Positions 1 through 8,121 of a stretch of 17,658 bases of DNA are shown here, piece by piece. The stretch's first letter is position 1. Each line of letters opens with the position of its first letter. Source of the stretch: an uncultured Pseudomonas sp. (GTDB taxonomy: Bacteria; Pseudomonadota; Gammaproteobacteria; Pseudomonadales; Pseudomonadaceae); the NCBI RefSeq assembly GCF_946885885.1, contig NZ_CAMPHN010000089.1, forward strand, positions 1-17,658, read 5' to 3'. The notes under the pieces are model-generated. The model did not search any database. It was not told where the DNA came from and saw only the letters and a program-made list of their open reading frames with translations. A program made the position numbers and the translations under genes.

Positions 1-10
1 GAAGGGCCGG

Positions 11-99
11 GCCTGTTTTAGCGCGATACTGCGTTTCTCGACGCTCATTTGGAACAACCAAACCTCGCGTCTCGTGCCTTGTCTCGCGCTAAAACAGGC
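11..99. repeat. Inverted-repeat element upstream of dgt
   Basis: A perfect 16-bp inverted repeat lies at 11-26 (GCCTGTTTTAGCGCGA) and 84-99. Between the arms is a smaller hairpin, TTTGG (48-52) and CCAAA (58-62) with loop AACAA, and the motif GCCTTGTCTCG (76-86). The same motif order (GCTCATTT, a short hairpin, CTCGCGT, GCCTTGTCTCG, and a CCTGTTTT-type arm) recurs in the 5786-5998 repeat, so both appear to belong to one dispersed intergenic family. The element may extend left of the window. It could act as a transcription barrier or mRNA-stabilising hairpin between genes, which is inference. No promoter for dgt is obvious between it and the start codon. Confidence 0.7.
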
Positions 100-166
100 T
101 CCGGCGCGGTCGCGATGAAACGGCAACAGACCCTAGGCTTCTGTCAAGCAATGGAGAGGATAGGCT

Positions 167-1498
167 TTGGATTGGCAAACCCTGCTGACTCGCGAACGAC
201 TCGGTAAACCGACGCACAGTGCCGATGAATTGGGCCGCAGCCCCTTCCATAAGGATCACGACCGCATCATCTTTTCCGGTGCCTTTCGTCGTTTGGGCCG
301 CAAGACCCAGGTCCACCCGGTCTCGAGCAACGACCATATCCATACGCGCCTGACCCATTCGCTGGAGGTCAGTTGCGTCGGCCGCTCGCTGGGCATGCGC
401 GTCGGCGAGATGATCCGCGACGCCCTGCCCGCCTGGTGTGCGCCGAGCGATCTGGGCATGGTCGTACAGTCGGCCTGCCTGGCCCACGACATCGGCAACC
501 CACCGTTCGGCCACTCCGGCGAGGACGCGATTCGCCATTGGTTCCAGCAGGCCGCCGGGCGCGGCTGGCTCGACGGCATGAGCGAAGCCGAGCGCGGCGA
601 CTTTCTCAGTTTCGAAGGCAACGCCCAGGGCTTTCGCGTACTCACGCAACTGGAATACCACCAGTTCGACGGCGGCACCCGGCTGACCTACGCGACCCTC
701 GGCACCTACCTGAAATACCCCTGGACCGCGCGTCATGCCGAAGCCCTCGGCTATAAGAAGCACAAGTTCGGTTGCTACCAGAACGAGCTGCCGTTACTCG
801 AGCAGATCGCCACCAAGCTCGGCCTGCCGCAACTCGAAGAGCAGCGCTGGGCGCGGCACCCGCTGGTGTATCTGATGGAGGCGGCCGACGACATTTGCTA
901 CGGCCTGATCGATCTCGAGGACGGCCTGGAAATGGAGTTGCTCGACTACCGCGAAGTCGAGGCCCTGCTGCTCGACCTGGTCGGCGACGACGTGCCGGAA
1001 ACCTACCGCCAGCTAGGGCCGCAGGACTCCAAGCGACGCAAGCTGGCGATTCTGCGCGGTAAAGCCATCGAACACCTGACCAATGCCGCCGCCCGTGCGT
1101 TCGTCGAGCAGCAATCGACGCTGCTCAGCGGCAGCTTGTCCGGCGACCTGGTCGAACACATGGACGATACGGCCAAGCGCTGCGTACAGAGCGCAAAAGA
1201 AATGGCGCGGGAGAAAATCTTCCAGGACAAACGCAAGACCCTGCACGAAATCGGCGCCTACACCACCCTGGAGATCCTGCTCAACGCCTTTTGCGGCGCT
1301 GCCCTGGAACAACAAGGCGGACGCACGCCCTCGTTCAAGAACCGGCGCATTCTCGATTTGCTCGGCAATAACGCACCGGATCCGAACTGGCCGCTGTATA
1401 AGTCGTTTCTGCGCATGATCGATTTCATTGCCGGTATGACCGACAGCTATGCCACTGAAATGGCCCGGGAAATGACCGGCCGCTCGAGCCCGGTATAA
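167..1498 (+). CDS. dgt: dGTPase-like deoxynucleoside triphosphate triphosphohydrolase (HD domain)
   Basis: 443 residues. Family members hydrolyse dNTPs to the deoxynucleoside and triphosphate, which affects dNTP pools; they are cytosolic metal-dependent HD enzymes related to SAMHD1. Visible metal-site motifs are H64 (in LTHSLEV), H107-D108 (in [16 protein letters not shown]) and D241-D242 (in [16 protein letters not shown]), so the H...HD...D set is intact. The start is a TTG at 167; GGAGAGGA (153-160) ends 6 nt upstream, an excellent ribosome binding site, and no ATG gives the family N-terminus ([12 protein letters not shown]). The length equals that usual for the Pseudomonas dGTPase-like proteins and is shorter than E. 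coli Dgt (about 505). The next gene starts 3 nt after the stop, suggesting co-transcription. Substrate preference within the dNTPs cannot be told from sequence. Confidence 0.95.
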   Translation: MDWQTLLTRERLGKPTHSADELGRSPFHKDHDRIIFSGAFRRLGRKTQVHPVSSNDHIHTRLTHSLEVSCVGRSLGMRVGEMIRDALPAWCAPSDLGMVVQSACLAHDIGNPPFGHSGEDAIRHWFQQAAGRGWLDGMSEAERGDFLSFEGNAQGFRVLTQLEYHQFDGGTRLTYATLGTYLKYPWTARHAEALGYKKHKFGCYQNELPLLEQIATKLGLPQLEEQRWARHPLVYLMEAADDICYGLIDLEDGLEMELLDYREVEALLLDLVGDDVPETYRQLGPQDSKRRKLAILRGKAIEHLTNAAARAFVEQQSTLLSGSLSGDLVEHMDDTAKRCVQSAKEMAREKIFQDKRKTLHEIGAYTTLEILLNAFCGAALEQQGGRTPSFKNRRILDLLGNNAPDPNWPLYKSFLRMIDFIAGMTDSYATEMAREMTGRSSPV

Positions 1499-1501
1499 AG
1501 C

Positions 1502-2560
1502 ATGAGAACCACCCTCAAACGCACCTTCAGCTGGCATGCCGGGCCTCCCTCCAGAGGCCCCGCACTGATCGCCGCGTTCGGCTGCGCGCTGCCGCTGCTG
1601 CTCGGTTTGCTCAGCGCCCATCCGGGTTTTCTGTGGGCCTCGGCGGGCGCCTTTCAGGCCGCCCAGGCCAACCCCTTGCATCGCCTCGGCATGCTGCGCA
1701 TGTTGGCGCTGTGCGGCCTCGGCGCACTCAGTGCGGCGCTGGGCTTCTGGTCGGCGAGCAACCCGCTGATCGGTTTCTGGCTGTTCGCCGCGTTCGGCCT
1801 GCTACTCGCCTGGCTGCAACGCTTCGGTAGCGAAGCCGCCAAGCTGGGCATCGGCCTGATCGCCTGTCTGTGCCTGGGTCAAGGCCAATACGGCCTGGGC
1901 GACTTCGACAATCCCTCCGCCATCGCCATGTTGTTCATTCTCGGCGGGCTGTGGGTGATGCTGCTGGCCTTCGGTTTGCGCGGCTTGCATGGCTTACGCA
2001 TGTGGCCCTACATGCCGCGCTTCATCAGCATTTTCAAGGTGCTCAGACGCCACGCCAAACGCCTGCCACGCCAGCAATGGCGCCTGCACGCCCTGGGCTG
2101 CACCCTGGCGATGGCGCTGGCCGGACTGACCGTCAGCCTCGCCGGCCTGGAGCGCGGCTACTGGCTGACCCTGACCCTCGCCGCGACCCTGCACCTCGAG
2201 TTCCAGGGCAACCTGGTGCGCGCCCTGCAAGCCAGCCTGAGCAGTCTGGCCGTGGCCGGCCTGTTGATTTTGCTCGGCTATAGCGTGCACAGCCCGGCAA
2301 CGATGGTGACCATCCTGCTGGTGCTGATCACCCTTTGCCGCGCCTTGCAGGCCAACCACTACGGTCTGTTCATGGCGCAAACCACGGTGTGCTTCCTGCT
2401 CCTGGCGGAAAGCTTCGCCCAGGATTGGCAGCTGGTCGAACCGCGCCTGCTCAACGCCTTGTTCGGTGTGGTCCTGGCGCTGTTCGTCGCCTTACTGCTC
2501 CACGGCCTGCGACAGCTGTTGCAGCGCCATTCGGGCCAGGTCGCGACAGACCCGAAGTAA
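1502..2560 (+). CDS. FUSC-like multi-spanning inner-membrane protein
   Basis: 352 residues, strongly hydrophobic. Two membrane blocks are visible: roughly residues 20-165, with about five or six helices, and residues 195-345, with a similar number. They are separated by a basic stretch near residues 165-195 (MPRFISIFKVLRRHAKRLPR). The two-block pattern and segments such as RGYWLTLTLAATLH match the FUSC (fusaric-acid resistance/YccS-like) superfamily, which includes aromatic-acid efflux components. This copy lacks the large soluble domain of full-length AaeB or YccS proteins, so it is a minimal form. It starts 3 nt after the dgt stop with only a weak ribosome binding site (ATAAAG), which suggests translational coupling to dgt. 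The substrate is unknown, and the dgt link may be only positional. Confidence 0.7.
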   Translation: MRTTLKRTFSWHAGPPSRGPALIAAFGCALPLLLGLLSAHPGFLWASAGAFQAAQANPLHRLGMLRMLALCGLGALSAALGFWSASNPLIGFWLFAAFGLLLAWLQRFGSEAAKLGIGLIACLCLGQGQYGLGDFDNPSAIAMLFILGGLWVMLLAFGLRGLHGLRMWPYMPRFISIFKVLRRHAKRLPRQQWRLHALGCTLAMALAGLTVSLAGLERGYWLTLTLAATLHLEFQGNLVRALQASLSSLAVAGLLILLGYSVHSPATMVTILLVLITLCRALQANHYGLFMAQTTVCFLLLAESFAQDWQLVEPRLLNALFGVVLALFVALLLHGLRQLLQRHSGQVATDPK

Positions 2561-2613
2561 CGCAACCCAACGGAAGGCCTTGGCCCAATCCGGCATCTAC
2601 ATTGCGCGCCCCT

Positions 2614-2682
2614 GTAGCCCGGATGAAATCCGGGGGACCGATTGCGCATGTACAGCCTTTCCCCGGATTGCATCCGGGCTAC
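2614..2682. repeat. Inverted pair of REP hairpins (REPIN-like)
   Basis: Two 22-bp copies of a GTAGCCCGGAT-type REP sequence lie head to head at 2614-2635 (+) and 2661-2682 (-), differing at one base. Each contains its own perfect hairpin, CCCGGAT and ATCCGGG, with a 3-nt loop (GAA and TGC). Two inverted REPs about 25 bp apart is the arrangement called a REPIN, typical of Pseudomonas and mobilised by RAYT transposases (family knowledge). No RAYT gene is in this window. The pair sits in the 271-nt gap between the FUSC-like gene and the HD-GYP gene. It could help end transcription or protect the 3' end of the upstream mRNA, but no U-tract follows either hairpin. Confidence 0.85.
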
Positions 2683-2831
2683 GCCCTTAATGGTTTCGCA
2701 GCCCGCAGGCTGCCCTGATGCTTCTGGCTCTAATTCAATGGGCGCTTATGCAAAATCGCTTTTAGTCGGCACGCCTGCGCGCGCTTCACTATGCTTTTCG
2801 AGCCGTCAGCGCAATCACGGAGTGTCGCGCT

Positions 2832-5786
2832 ATGCCTCGTCGCCTGCAGCCCAGCCAACGCCGCTTCCCCCTGCACGTGCATATCAGCGTGCTGTTCACC
2901 CTGCTGTTGCTCCTGACCGGGGTGGTACTGGGAGTATTCAACTACCGCCAGACCAGTCAGATCATCTTTTCGAGTAGCGCAAAGCTGTTCGAACGCATCC
3001 AACAGGATGTGCGGCAGGACCTGCAGCGCACTTATCAACCGATTCGCCATCTGCTCAGCCTGCTCGCCTTGAACGACGCCACCCAGGCCCTCGACCTGGA
3101 GAGCCGCCTGCGCCTGCTCAAACCATTCGCCCAGGCGCTACGCGACAACCCCAAGCTGGCTTCCTTGTATGTGGGCTACGACGACGGCGACTTTTTCATG
3201 CTGCGACCACTGCGCAGCGAGGCGCTGAAACAACGTTTCGATGCGCCGGACAATGCCGCCTTCCAGGTCTGGTCGATCGACCGTCATGCAACCGGCACCG
3301 ACAGCGATTACCTGTTCTACGACGGTTCGCTGAACCCGATCAGCCGGCGTCAGATCCGCGAAGAAGCGTACGACCCGCGCAAACGCAGCTGGTACCGCAG
3401 CGCGCGGGATGATGGCGGACAGATCACCACCGCGCCCTATGTGTTCTTCTCCACCGCCGAAGTCGGTACCACCTTGGCGCGGCGTACCGGGCTGACCAAC
3501 GTATTAGCCGTCGACCTGACCCTCGACGACCTGTCCGCTACCCTGGCCGAGCATAAAGTCACCGCCAACAGCGAAGTGGTGCTGATGGACCCCCAGGGCA
3601 ATGTCGTGGCCTACCCGGACAGCACCCGAGTGGTGGTGCACAGAGGCGAAAACCGCTTGGCCCAAGCCCGCGATCTCAGCCCCGCGCTCGCGGCGCTGCT
3701 CGATAGCGGTTCGGTCGATCGACAATCGAGTGTGCTCGAACTCAATAACAGGCGCTGGGTGGTCTCGCGTCGCCATTTGCCTGAAGGCGGCCCGCAAGGG
3801 CTGAATCTGGCACTGTTGGTGCCCGAAGACGAACTGCTGGCCGACGCCTACCGCATCCGCTGGCAAGGCGCCTTGCTGACCCTGACCACCCTGCTGCTGT
3901 GCTTGCCGCTGGGCTGGTTGACCTCGCGCCTGATCGTCAGGCCGCTACGCGCATTGGTGCTGGAAGCCGAAGCGATCCGCCGTTTCGATTTCGACTACCC
4001 GGCCAGCGGTCGTTCGCCGGTACTGGAGGTCGATCAACTGGCGGTGTCCATGGCGCGGATGAAGGAAACCATTTCCAGCTTCCTGGAAATCGCCTCCAGC
4101 CTATCGGCGCAAACCCGCTTCGACTCCCTGCTCAAGCGGGTGCTGGAAGAAACCGTGGACATCGGCGATGCCCACGGCGGGCTGTTGTACCTGATCGACG
4201 CCGACAGCGGCCGCCTGGAACCCCACGGTCTGTTTATCGGTGGCGAACAGCACAGCCTGGATAGACACGGCATCCCCGGCTACGACAAATCGGCGGAGAA
4301 TATGCCCGCGTGGCTGCAACAACCGACCAACGGCGGCGCGAGCATGGTCGCCTCGCTGGGTTTCGACCAGGCCGGCGCCTACAAAAGCCTGTTGCAAACC
4401 TTCGACAGCCCGCGCGTGCACCTGGTCGCCACCGGCTTGCACAACCGCCAGGGGGCGACGCTGGGCGTTCTGGTGCTGCTGCATTGCGACCGCGGCGACG
4501 AATCCGATCTGGCGATGCAGAGCCCCGAGCGCGTGGCGTTCATCGAGGCGGTCTCGGGTGTCGCGGCGCTGTGCATCGAAAGCCAGCGCCTGCTCGAACG
4601 ACAAAAACACTTGCTCGATGCCTTCATTCAGCTGCTCGCCGGCGCGATAGACGCCAAGAGCCCTTATACCGGCGGCCACTGTCAGCGTGTGCCGGAAATC
4701 ACCCTGATGCTCGCCCGCGCCGCGGCCGCCAGCGAGCAACCGGCCTTCGCCGACTTCCAACCCGACGAGGACCAATGGGAAGCCCTGCATATCGCCGCTT
4801 GGCTACATGACTGCGGCAAGGTCACCACCCCGGAATACGTGGTGGACAAGGCCACTAAGCTGGAAACCCTGTACGACCGCATCCATGAAGTGCGCACCCG
4901 TTTCGAGGTGCTCAAGCGCGATGCTTGGATCCACTACTGGCAAGGCTGCGCCCAAGGCGGCGATGCCGGGGAACTGGCCGCGCAGCGCGATCGACTGCTG
5001 GCCGAGCTGGACGAGGAGTTCGCCATCGTCGCCCGCTGCAACCTGGGCGGCGAGGCCATGGCCGCGGACGACCTGACGCGCCTGCAAGAGATCGCCCAAC
5101 GCACCTGGACCCGCACCCTGGACGATCGCCTCGGCGTGTCCTGGGAGGAGCGCCAACGCCAGGAACGCCAGCCCGCGCCTGGATTGCCGGTACAAGAACC
5201 GTTGCTGGCGGACAAGCAGGAACACCTGATCGAACGAGCCGCCAGCGAAATCATTCCCGCGGACAATCCCTGGGGCATCAAGTTGGATGTGCCGGCCTAT
5301 AAATTCAATCGGGGCGAGCTGTATAACCTGAGTACCAGCCGCGGCACCCTGACGAACGAAGAGCGCTACATCATCAACCACCACATCGTGCAAACCATTC
5401 TGATGCTCGACAAGCTGCCCTTCCCTGCGCACCTGCAGAGCGTCGCGGAGATCGCCGGCGGCCACCACGAAAAAATGGACGGCAGCGGCTATCCGAAGCG
5501 GCTGACCCGCGAGCAGATGAGCCTGCCGGCGAGGATGATGGCGATTGCCGATATCTTCGAGGCGTTGACCGCGGTGGATCGCCCCTACAAGAAGGGCAAG
5601 CTGCTGTCCGAGTCGCTGAATATCATGGCCGGCATGTGCAGCAACGCGCATATCGATGCCGAGCTGTTCGCCTTGTTCGTGCGCGAGAAGGTCTATCAGC
5701 GTTACGCCGATAAATTCCTGCAGGCGGGGCAGATCGATGTGGTCGATGAAGCGGCCGTATTGGCCAGAGCCGGGCTGGGAGCCTAG
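2832..5786 (+). CDS. Membrane sensor with Cache, HAMP, GAF and HD-GYP domains; probable c-di-GMP phosphodiesterase
   Basis: 984 residues. A first membrane helix lies at about 17-37, then a periplasmic dCache-type sensor to about 340, a second helix at about 344-366, HAMP to about 418, GAF at about 425-590, and HD-GYP at about 595-970. All HD-GYP metal and signature residues are visible: H616, HDCGK (659-663), H850-H851, and HHEKMDGSGYP (878-888). This predicts an active enzyme that hydrolyses c-di-GMP in the cytoplasm in response to an extracellular ligand; the ligand is unknown. The HD core is split by roughly 160 extra residues between HDCGK and H850, starting with VVDKATKLETLYDRIHEVR, which I recall as a feature of one subfamily. 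GGAG at 2819-2822 lies 9 nt before the ATG. The gene stands alone after the REP pair, and its stop codon touches a MITE-like repeat. Confidence 0.92.
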   Translation: MPRRLQPSQRRFPLHVHISVLFTLLLLLTGVVLGVFNYRQTSQIIFSSSAKLFERIQQDVRQDLQRTYQPIRHLLSLLALNDATQALDLESRLRLLKPFAQALRDNPKLASLYVGYDDGDFFMLRPLRSEALKQRFDAPDNAAFQVWSIDRHATGTDSDYLFYDGSLNPISRRQIREEAYDPRKRSWYRSARDDGGQITTAPYVFFSTAEVGTTLARRTGLTNVLAVDLTLDDLSATLAEHKVTANSEVVLMDPQGNVVAYPDSTRVVVHRGENRLAQARDLSPALAALLDSGSVDRQSSVLELNNRRWVVSRRHLPEGGPQGLNLALLVPEDELLADAYRIRWQGALLTLTTLLLCLPLGWLTSRLIVRPLRALVLEAEAIRRFDFDYPASGRSPVLEVDQLAVSMARMKETISSFLEIASSLSAQTRFDSLLKRVLEETVDIGDAHGGLLYLIDADSGRLEPHGLFIGGEQHSLDRHGIPGYDKSAENMPAWLQQPTNGGASMVASLGFDQAGAYKSLLQTFDSPRVHLVATGLHNRQGATLGVLVLLHCDRGDESDLAMQSPERVAFIEAVSGVAALCIESQRLLERQKHLLDAFIQLLAGAIDAKSPYTGGHCQRVPEITLMLARAAAASEQPAFADFQPDEDQWEALHIAAWLHDCGKVTTPEYVVDKATKLETLYDRIHEVRTRFEVLKRDAWIHYWQGCAQGGDAGELAAQRDRLLAELDEEFAIVARCNLGGEAMAADDLTRLQEIAQRTWTRTLDDRLGVSWEERQRQERQPAPGLPVQEPLLADKQEHLIERAASEIIPADNPWGIKLDVPAYKFNRGELYNLSTSRGTLTNEERYIINHHIVQTILMLDKLPFPAHLQSVAEIAGGHHEKMDGSGYPKRLTREQMSLPARMMAIADIFEALTAVDRPYKKGKLLSESLNIMAGMCSNAHIDAELFALFVREKVYQRYADKFLQAGQIDVVDEAAVLARAGLGA

Positions 5787-5998
5787 CAGGCAGTTGAAAA
5801 ACTACCTGCGTTGCCGATACGGCGCTAAAAACAGGCTCGGCAAGCCGCTTGCGGCTAACGCGCTTTAGCGCGACCCGAAGGGCGAGCGAAGCGAGTAATG
5901 CTCATTTACAGCAGTAAACTCGCGTGCGAGCCCAGTCCGCTTCCTCGCCTGTTTTTGCCTTGTCTCGGCTGCCTCGCCTACGTTTTACAACCGCCTGC
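5786..5998. repeat. MITE-like 213-bp palindromic intergenic repeat
   Basis: Imperfect terminal inverted repeats begin GCAGGCAGTTGAAAAAC (5786-5802) and end GTTTTACAACCGCCTGC (5982-5998). Inside are a second inverted pair, AAAAACAGGC (5827-5836) and GCCTGTTTTT (5947-5956), and small hairpins at 5843-5856 (AGCCGC/GCGGCT), 5859-5872 (CGCGCT/AGCGCG) and 5905-5918 (TTTAC/GTAAA). The first base of the element is the last base of the HD-GYP stop codon. There is no coding capacity. I recall related GGCAGTTGAAAAACTA-type repeats between Pseudomonas genes. It fills most of the 269-nt gap before yggL and could terminate transcription from the HD-GYP gene. Non-autonomous mobility is inferred from the terminal repeats only. 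Confidence 0.75.
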
Positions 5999-6020
5999 GA
6001 GCAGAAGGGAGAAGCGGTGA

Positions 6021-6045
6021 CCGGGCATGGCTGAAGCCTGCCCGG
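6021..6045 (-). terminator. Hairpin downstream of yggL, possible weak terminator
   Basis: CCGGGCA (6021-6027) pairs with TGCCCGG (6039-6045), and GGCT with AGCC inside it, giving an 11-bp stem with one bulge just after the yggL stop. The following - strand sequence is only moderately U-rich (CACCGCTTCTCCCTTCT), so this is not a textbook intrinsic terminator. Confidence 0.4.
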
Positions 6046-6055
6046 CCAGCGCACA

Positions 6056-6397
6056 TCAGGCCGGATTGACCGCGTTTTCCGGATACCAGACGTCGATCAG
6101 CGGGCTGACGGTGAAGTCGACCAGTTCGCTACGGCCTTTCAGCCAGGCTTCGACCGAAGCACGCTGCTCTTCGCTGACGCAGCCGCGCTTGGCCAGGCAA
6201 ACCAGACCGAAATCGTCGCCGCCGACATAACCCAGACCGTTGGCGGTCATGGCATCGCGCAGAAACGCCTCGAGAAAACCGTCGACGGCCTCCTCGCTCA
6301 AGTCTGCTTTGAAATTCAGATTCAGCTCGAAACCCAGCTCTTGGAATTCATCCACGCAGAGTTTTTTACGCAGACGGCGGGAACGGTTAGTAGCCAT
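6056..6397 (-). CDS. yggL: YggL family 50S-ribosome-associated protein (DUF469)
   Basis: 113 residues starting MATNRSRRLRKKLCVDEFQ. The basic N-terminus, the following FELNLNF strand, the central GLGYVGGDDFGL and the C-terminal SPLIDVWYP resemble the YggL/DUF469 family, whose E. coli member binds the 50S subunit; its function is poorly understood. The ATG at 6397 is chosen over an in-frame start further upstream (6490) because GAGGA lies about 8 nt before it and the family begins there. It is transcribed divergently from dacB. The 226-nt gap between them must hold both promoters. A CATAAT box at 6546-6551 is a candidate -10 for dacB, but I see no convincing -35. Confidence 0.88.
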   Translation of the reverse strand: MATNRSRRLRKKLCVDEFQELGFELNLNFKADLSEEAVDGFLEAFLRDAMTANGLGYVGGDDFGLVCLAKRGCVSEEQRASVEAWLKGRSELVDFTVSPLIDVWYPENAVNPA

Positions 6398-6623
6398 GAA
6401 ACAATCCTCAAGAGTGATAACGCGCGGCACTCTAGCAGCTTGACGCCGAATTTGCCCGACTGTGTGACAACCGCCAGTTGCCCCGTCCATGAAATAAACC
6501 GCCCGCCCCGGTTCACGCGACGCAGCAGAGGCTCTAGGCTTAGCGCATAATCATTCGACTCGCGGCGTCCATCTCGCGAGCGCTCATTCGCCCTTACGTG
6601 CCCGCTCCAAGGTTATTCAGTCA

Positions 6624-8069
6624 ATGTTTAAAACCCTGCGACAACTGGCGGTCGCCAGCCTGCTACTGCCTTACGCCCTATCGCTCCATGCCGAAGTCAC
6701 CCACAAGTTACCGAGCAAAGTGCAGCACGCGCTGAAAGCCAACAAGATCAGCACGCAATCCTTATCGCTGGTGGCCCTGCCGCTCAACGGCCCGGGTAAC
6801 AGCATGGTTTTCAATGCCGACGTATCGGTCAACCCGGCCTCGACGATGAAGCTGGTCACCACTTACGCGGCCCTCGAACTGCTCGGCCCGACCCACCAGT
6901 GGAAAACCGAGTTCTATGCCGACGGCCCGCTGAAAGACGGCATCCTGCACGGCAACCTGTACCTCAAAGGCGGCGGAGACCCCAAGCTCAATATGGAGAA
7001 ACTGTGGCTGCTGCTGCGCGATCTGCGCGCCAACGGCGTACGCCAGGTGACCGGAGACCTGGTGCTCGACCGCAGCCATTTCGTGCAGCCGACGTTGCCC
7101 TCGTTCAACGACGACGGCGGCGACTCCAACAAACCCTTCCTGGTCACGCCGGATGCCTTGCTGGTCAACCTCAAGGCGCTGCGTTTCATCGCCCGCGCCG
7201 AGGGCGGCCAGGTACGGGTGGCGATCGAACCGCCGATCGCCAATATCCGCATCGACAACCGGGTCAAGGTCCTGCCCGCCGCGAGTAAATGCCCGGGCTG
7301 GCCGGACGTGCGCTATAACCCGACAACCGCGCTCGACGGCACCAACGTGGTCGTCAGCGGTTCGCTGGCCGAAGGCTGCAGCTCGCAGACCTATCTGTCG
7401 CTGCTCGACCACCCCAGCTACGCCGCGGGTGCGATTCGCGCGATCTGGCAGGAACTGGACGGCAGCATCCAGGGCACGGATCGCCTCGCCGAGGTGCCGA
7501 AGGATGCGCGCCTGCTGGTGCGCGCCTTCTCCCCGGACCTGGTGGAGATCATTCGCGACATCAATAAATACAGCAACAACACCATGGCCCGGCAGCTGTT
7601 CCTCAGCCTCGGCGCGCAGTTTCGCGACGAAGCCGATGGCGACGACGCCAAGGCCGCGCAACGGGTGATCCGCGCCTGGCTGGCGCGCAAGAACATTCTC
7701 GCCCCGCACCTGGTGATGGAGAACGGCTCCGGCCTGTCGCGCGCCGAGCGGGTCAGCGCCAACGAGCTGGCGAAAATGCTGCAAGCCGCATGGCAAAGCC
7801 CCTATGCGGCCGAGTTCATGAGTTCGCTGCCGTTGGTGGCGATGGACGGCACCATGCGCAAGCGTCTGCATCGCACCCCGCTGGTCGGCGAGGCGCGGAT
7901 CAAGACCGGCACCCTGAACAACGTGCGCGCCATCGCCGGTTACAGCCGCGACAGCAACGGCAATAGCTGGGCCGTGGTGGCGATCCTCAACGACCCCAGA
8001 CCCTGGGGCGCCTCGGCGATCCTCGATCAGGTGCTGATCGACCTGTATCGCCAGCCCAAGCTCAAATAG
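6624..8069 (+). CDS. dacB: D-alanyl-D-alanine carboxypeptidase/endopeptidase, PBP4 type (peptidase S13)
   Basis: 481 residues. It removes the terminal D-Ala of peptidoglycan stem peptides and/or cleaves cross-links in the periplasm. All three active-site motifs of class C penicillin-binding proteins are present: STMK with nucleophile S73, SNN at 317-319, and KTG at 427-429. A Sec signal peptide is clear: basic start MFKTLRQ, a hydrophobic core, and a probable cut after LHA (residues 21-23). The large spacing between STMK and SNN (about 240 residues) is the inserted-domain signature of PBP4. The length matches E. coli DacB (477). AAGG at 6609-6612 is the likely ribosome binding site. It converges with rlmKL, with 52 nt of hairpin-rich sequence between them. 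Confidence 0.95.
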   Translation: MFKTLRQLAVASLLLPYALSLHAEVTHKLPSKVQHALKANKISTQSLSLVALPLNGPGNSMVFNADVSVNPASTMKLVTTYAALELLGPTHQWKTEFYADGPLKDGILHGNLYLKGGGDPKLNMEKLWLLLRDLRANGVRQVTGDLVLDRSHFVQPTLPSFNDDGGDSNKPFLVTPDALLVNLKALRFIARAEGGQVRVAIEPPIANIRIDNRVKVLPAASKCPGWPDVRYNPTTALDGTNVVVSGSLAEGCSSQTYLSLLDHPSYAAGAIRAIWQELDGSIQGTDRLAEVPKDARLLVRAFSPDLVEIIRDINKYSNNTMARQLFLSLGAQFRDEADGDDAKAAQRVIRAWLARKNILAPHLVMENGSGLSRAERVSANELAKMLQAAWQSPYAAEFMSSLPLVAMDGTMRKRLHRTPLVGEARIKTGTLNNVRAIAGYSRDSNGNSWAVVAILNDPRPWGASAILDQVLIDLYRQPKLK

Positions 8070-8114
8070 GCGCCGTAAGCGGGCGCCGCTGCGCCCCTCT
8101 CGCCTGGAGAGGGG
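8069..8114. terminator. Hairpins between convergent dacB and rlmKL
   Basis: Two stem-loops fill the 52-nt convergent gap. The first is GGCGCC (8069-8074) with GGCGCC (8082-8087). The second is CCCCTCTC (8094-8101) with GAGAGGGG (8107-8114), loop GCCTG. The second is a strong 8-bp stem followed on the + strand by GGTTGGG, so the U-tract is poor. A bidirectional or partly Rho-assisted terminator is plausible. Confidence 0.5.
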
Positions 8115-8121
8115 GTTGGGA

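Noticed and set aside
4803..5651. 282-residue ORF antisense to the HD-GYP gene
   Set aside because: Codon-shadow composition with no motif, fully opposite conserved catalytic-domain sequence.
6398..6490. Longer yggL starting at 6490
   Set aside because: The extension has no family resemblance, while GAGGA supports the ATG at 6397.
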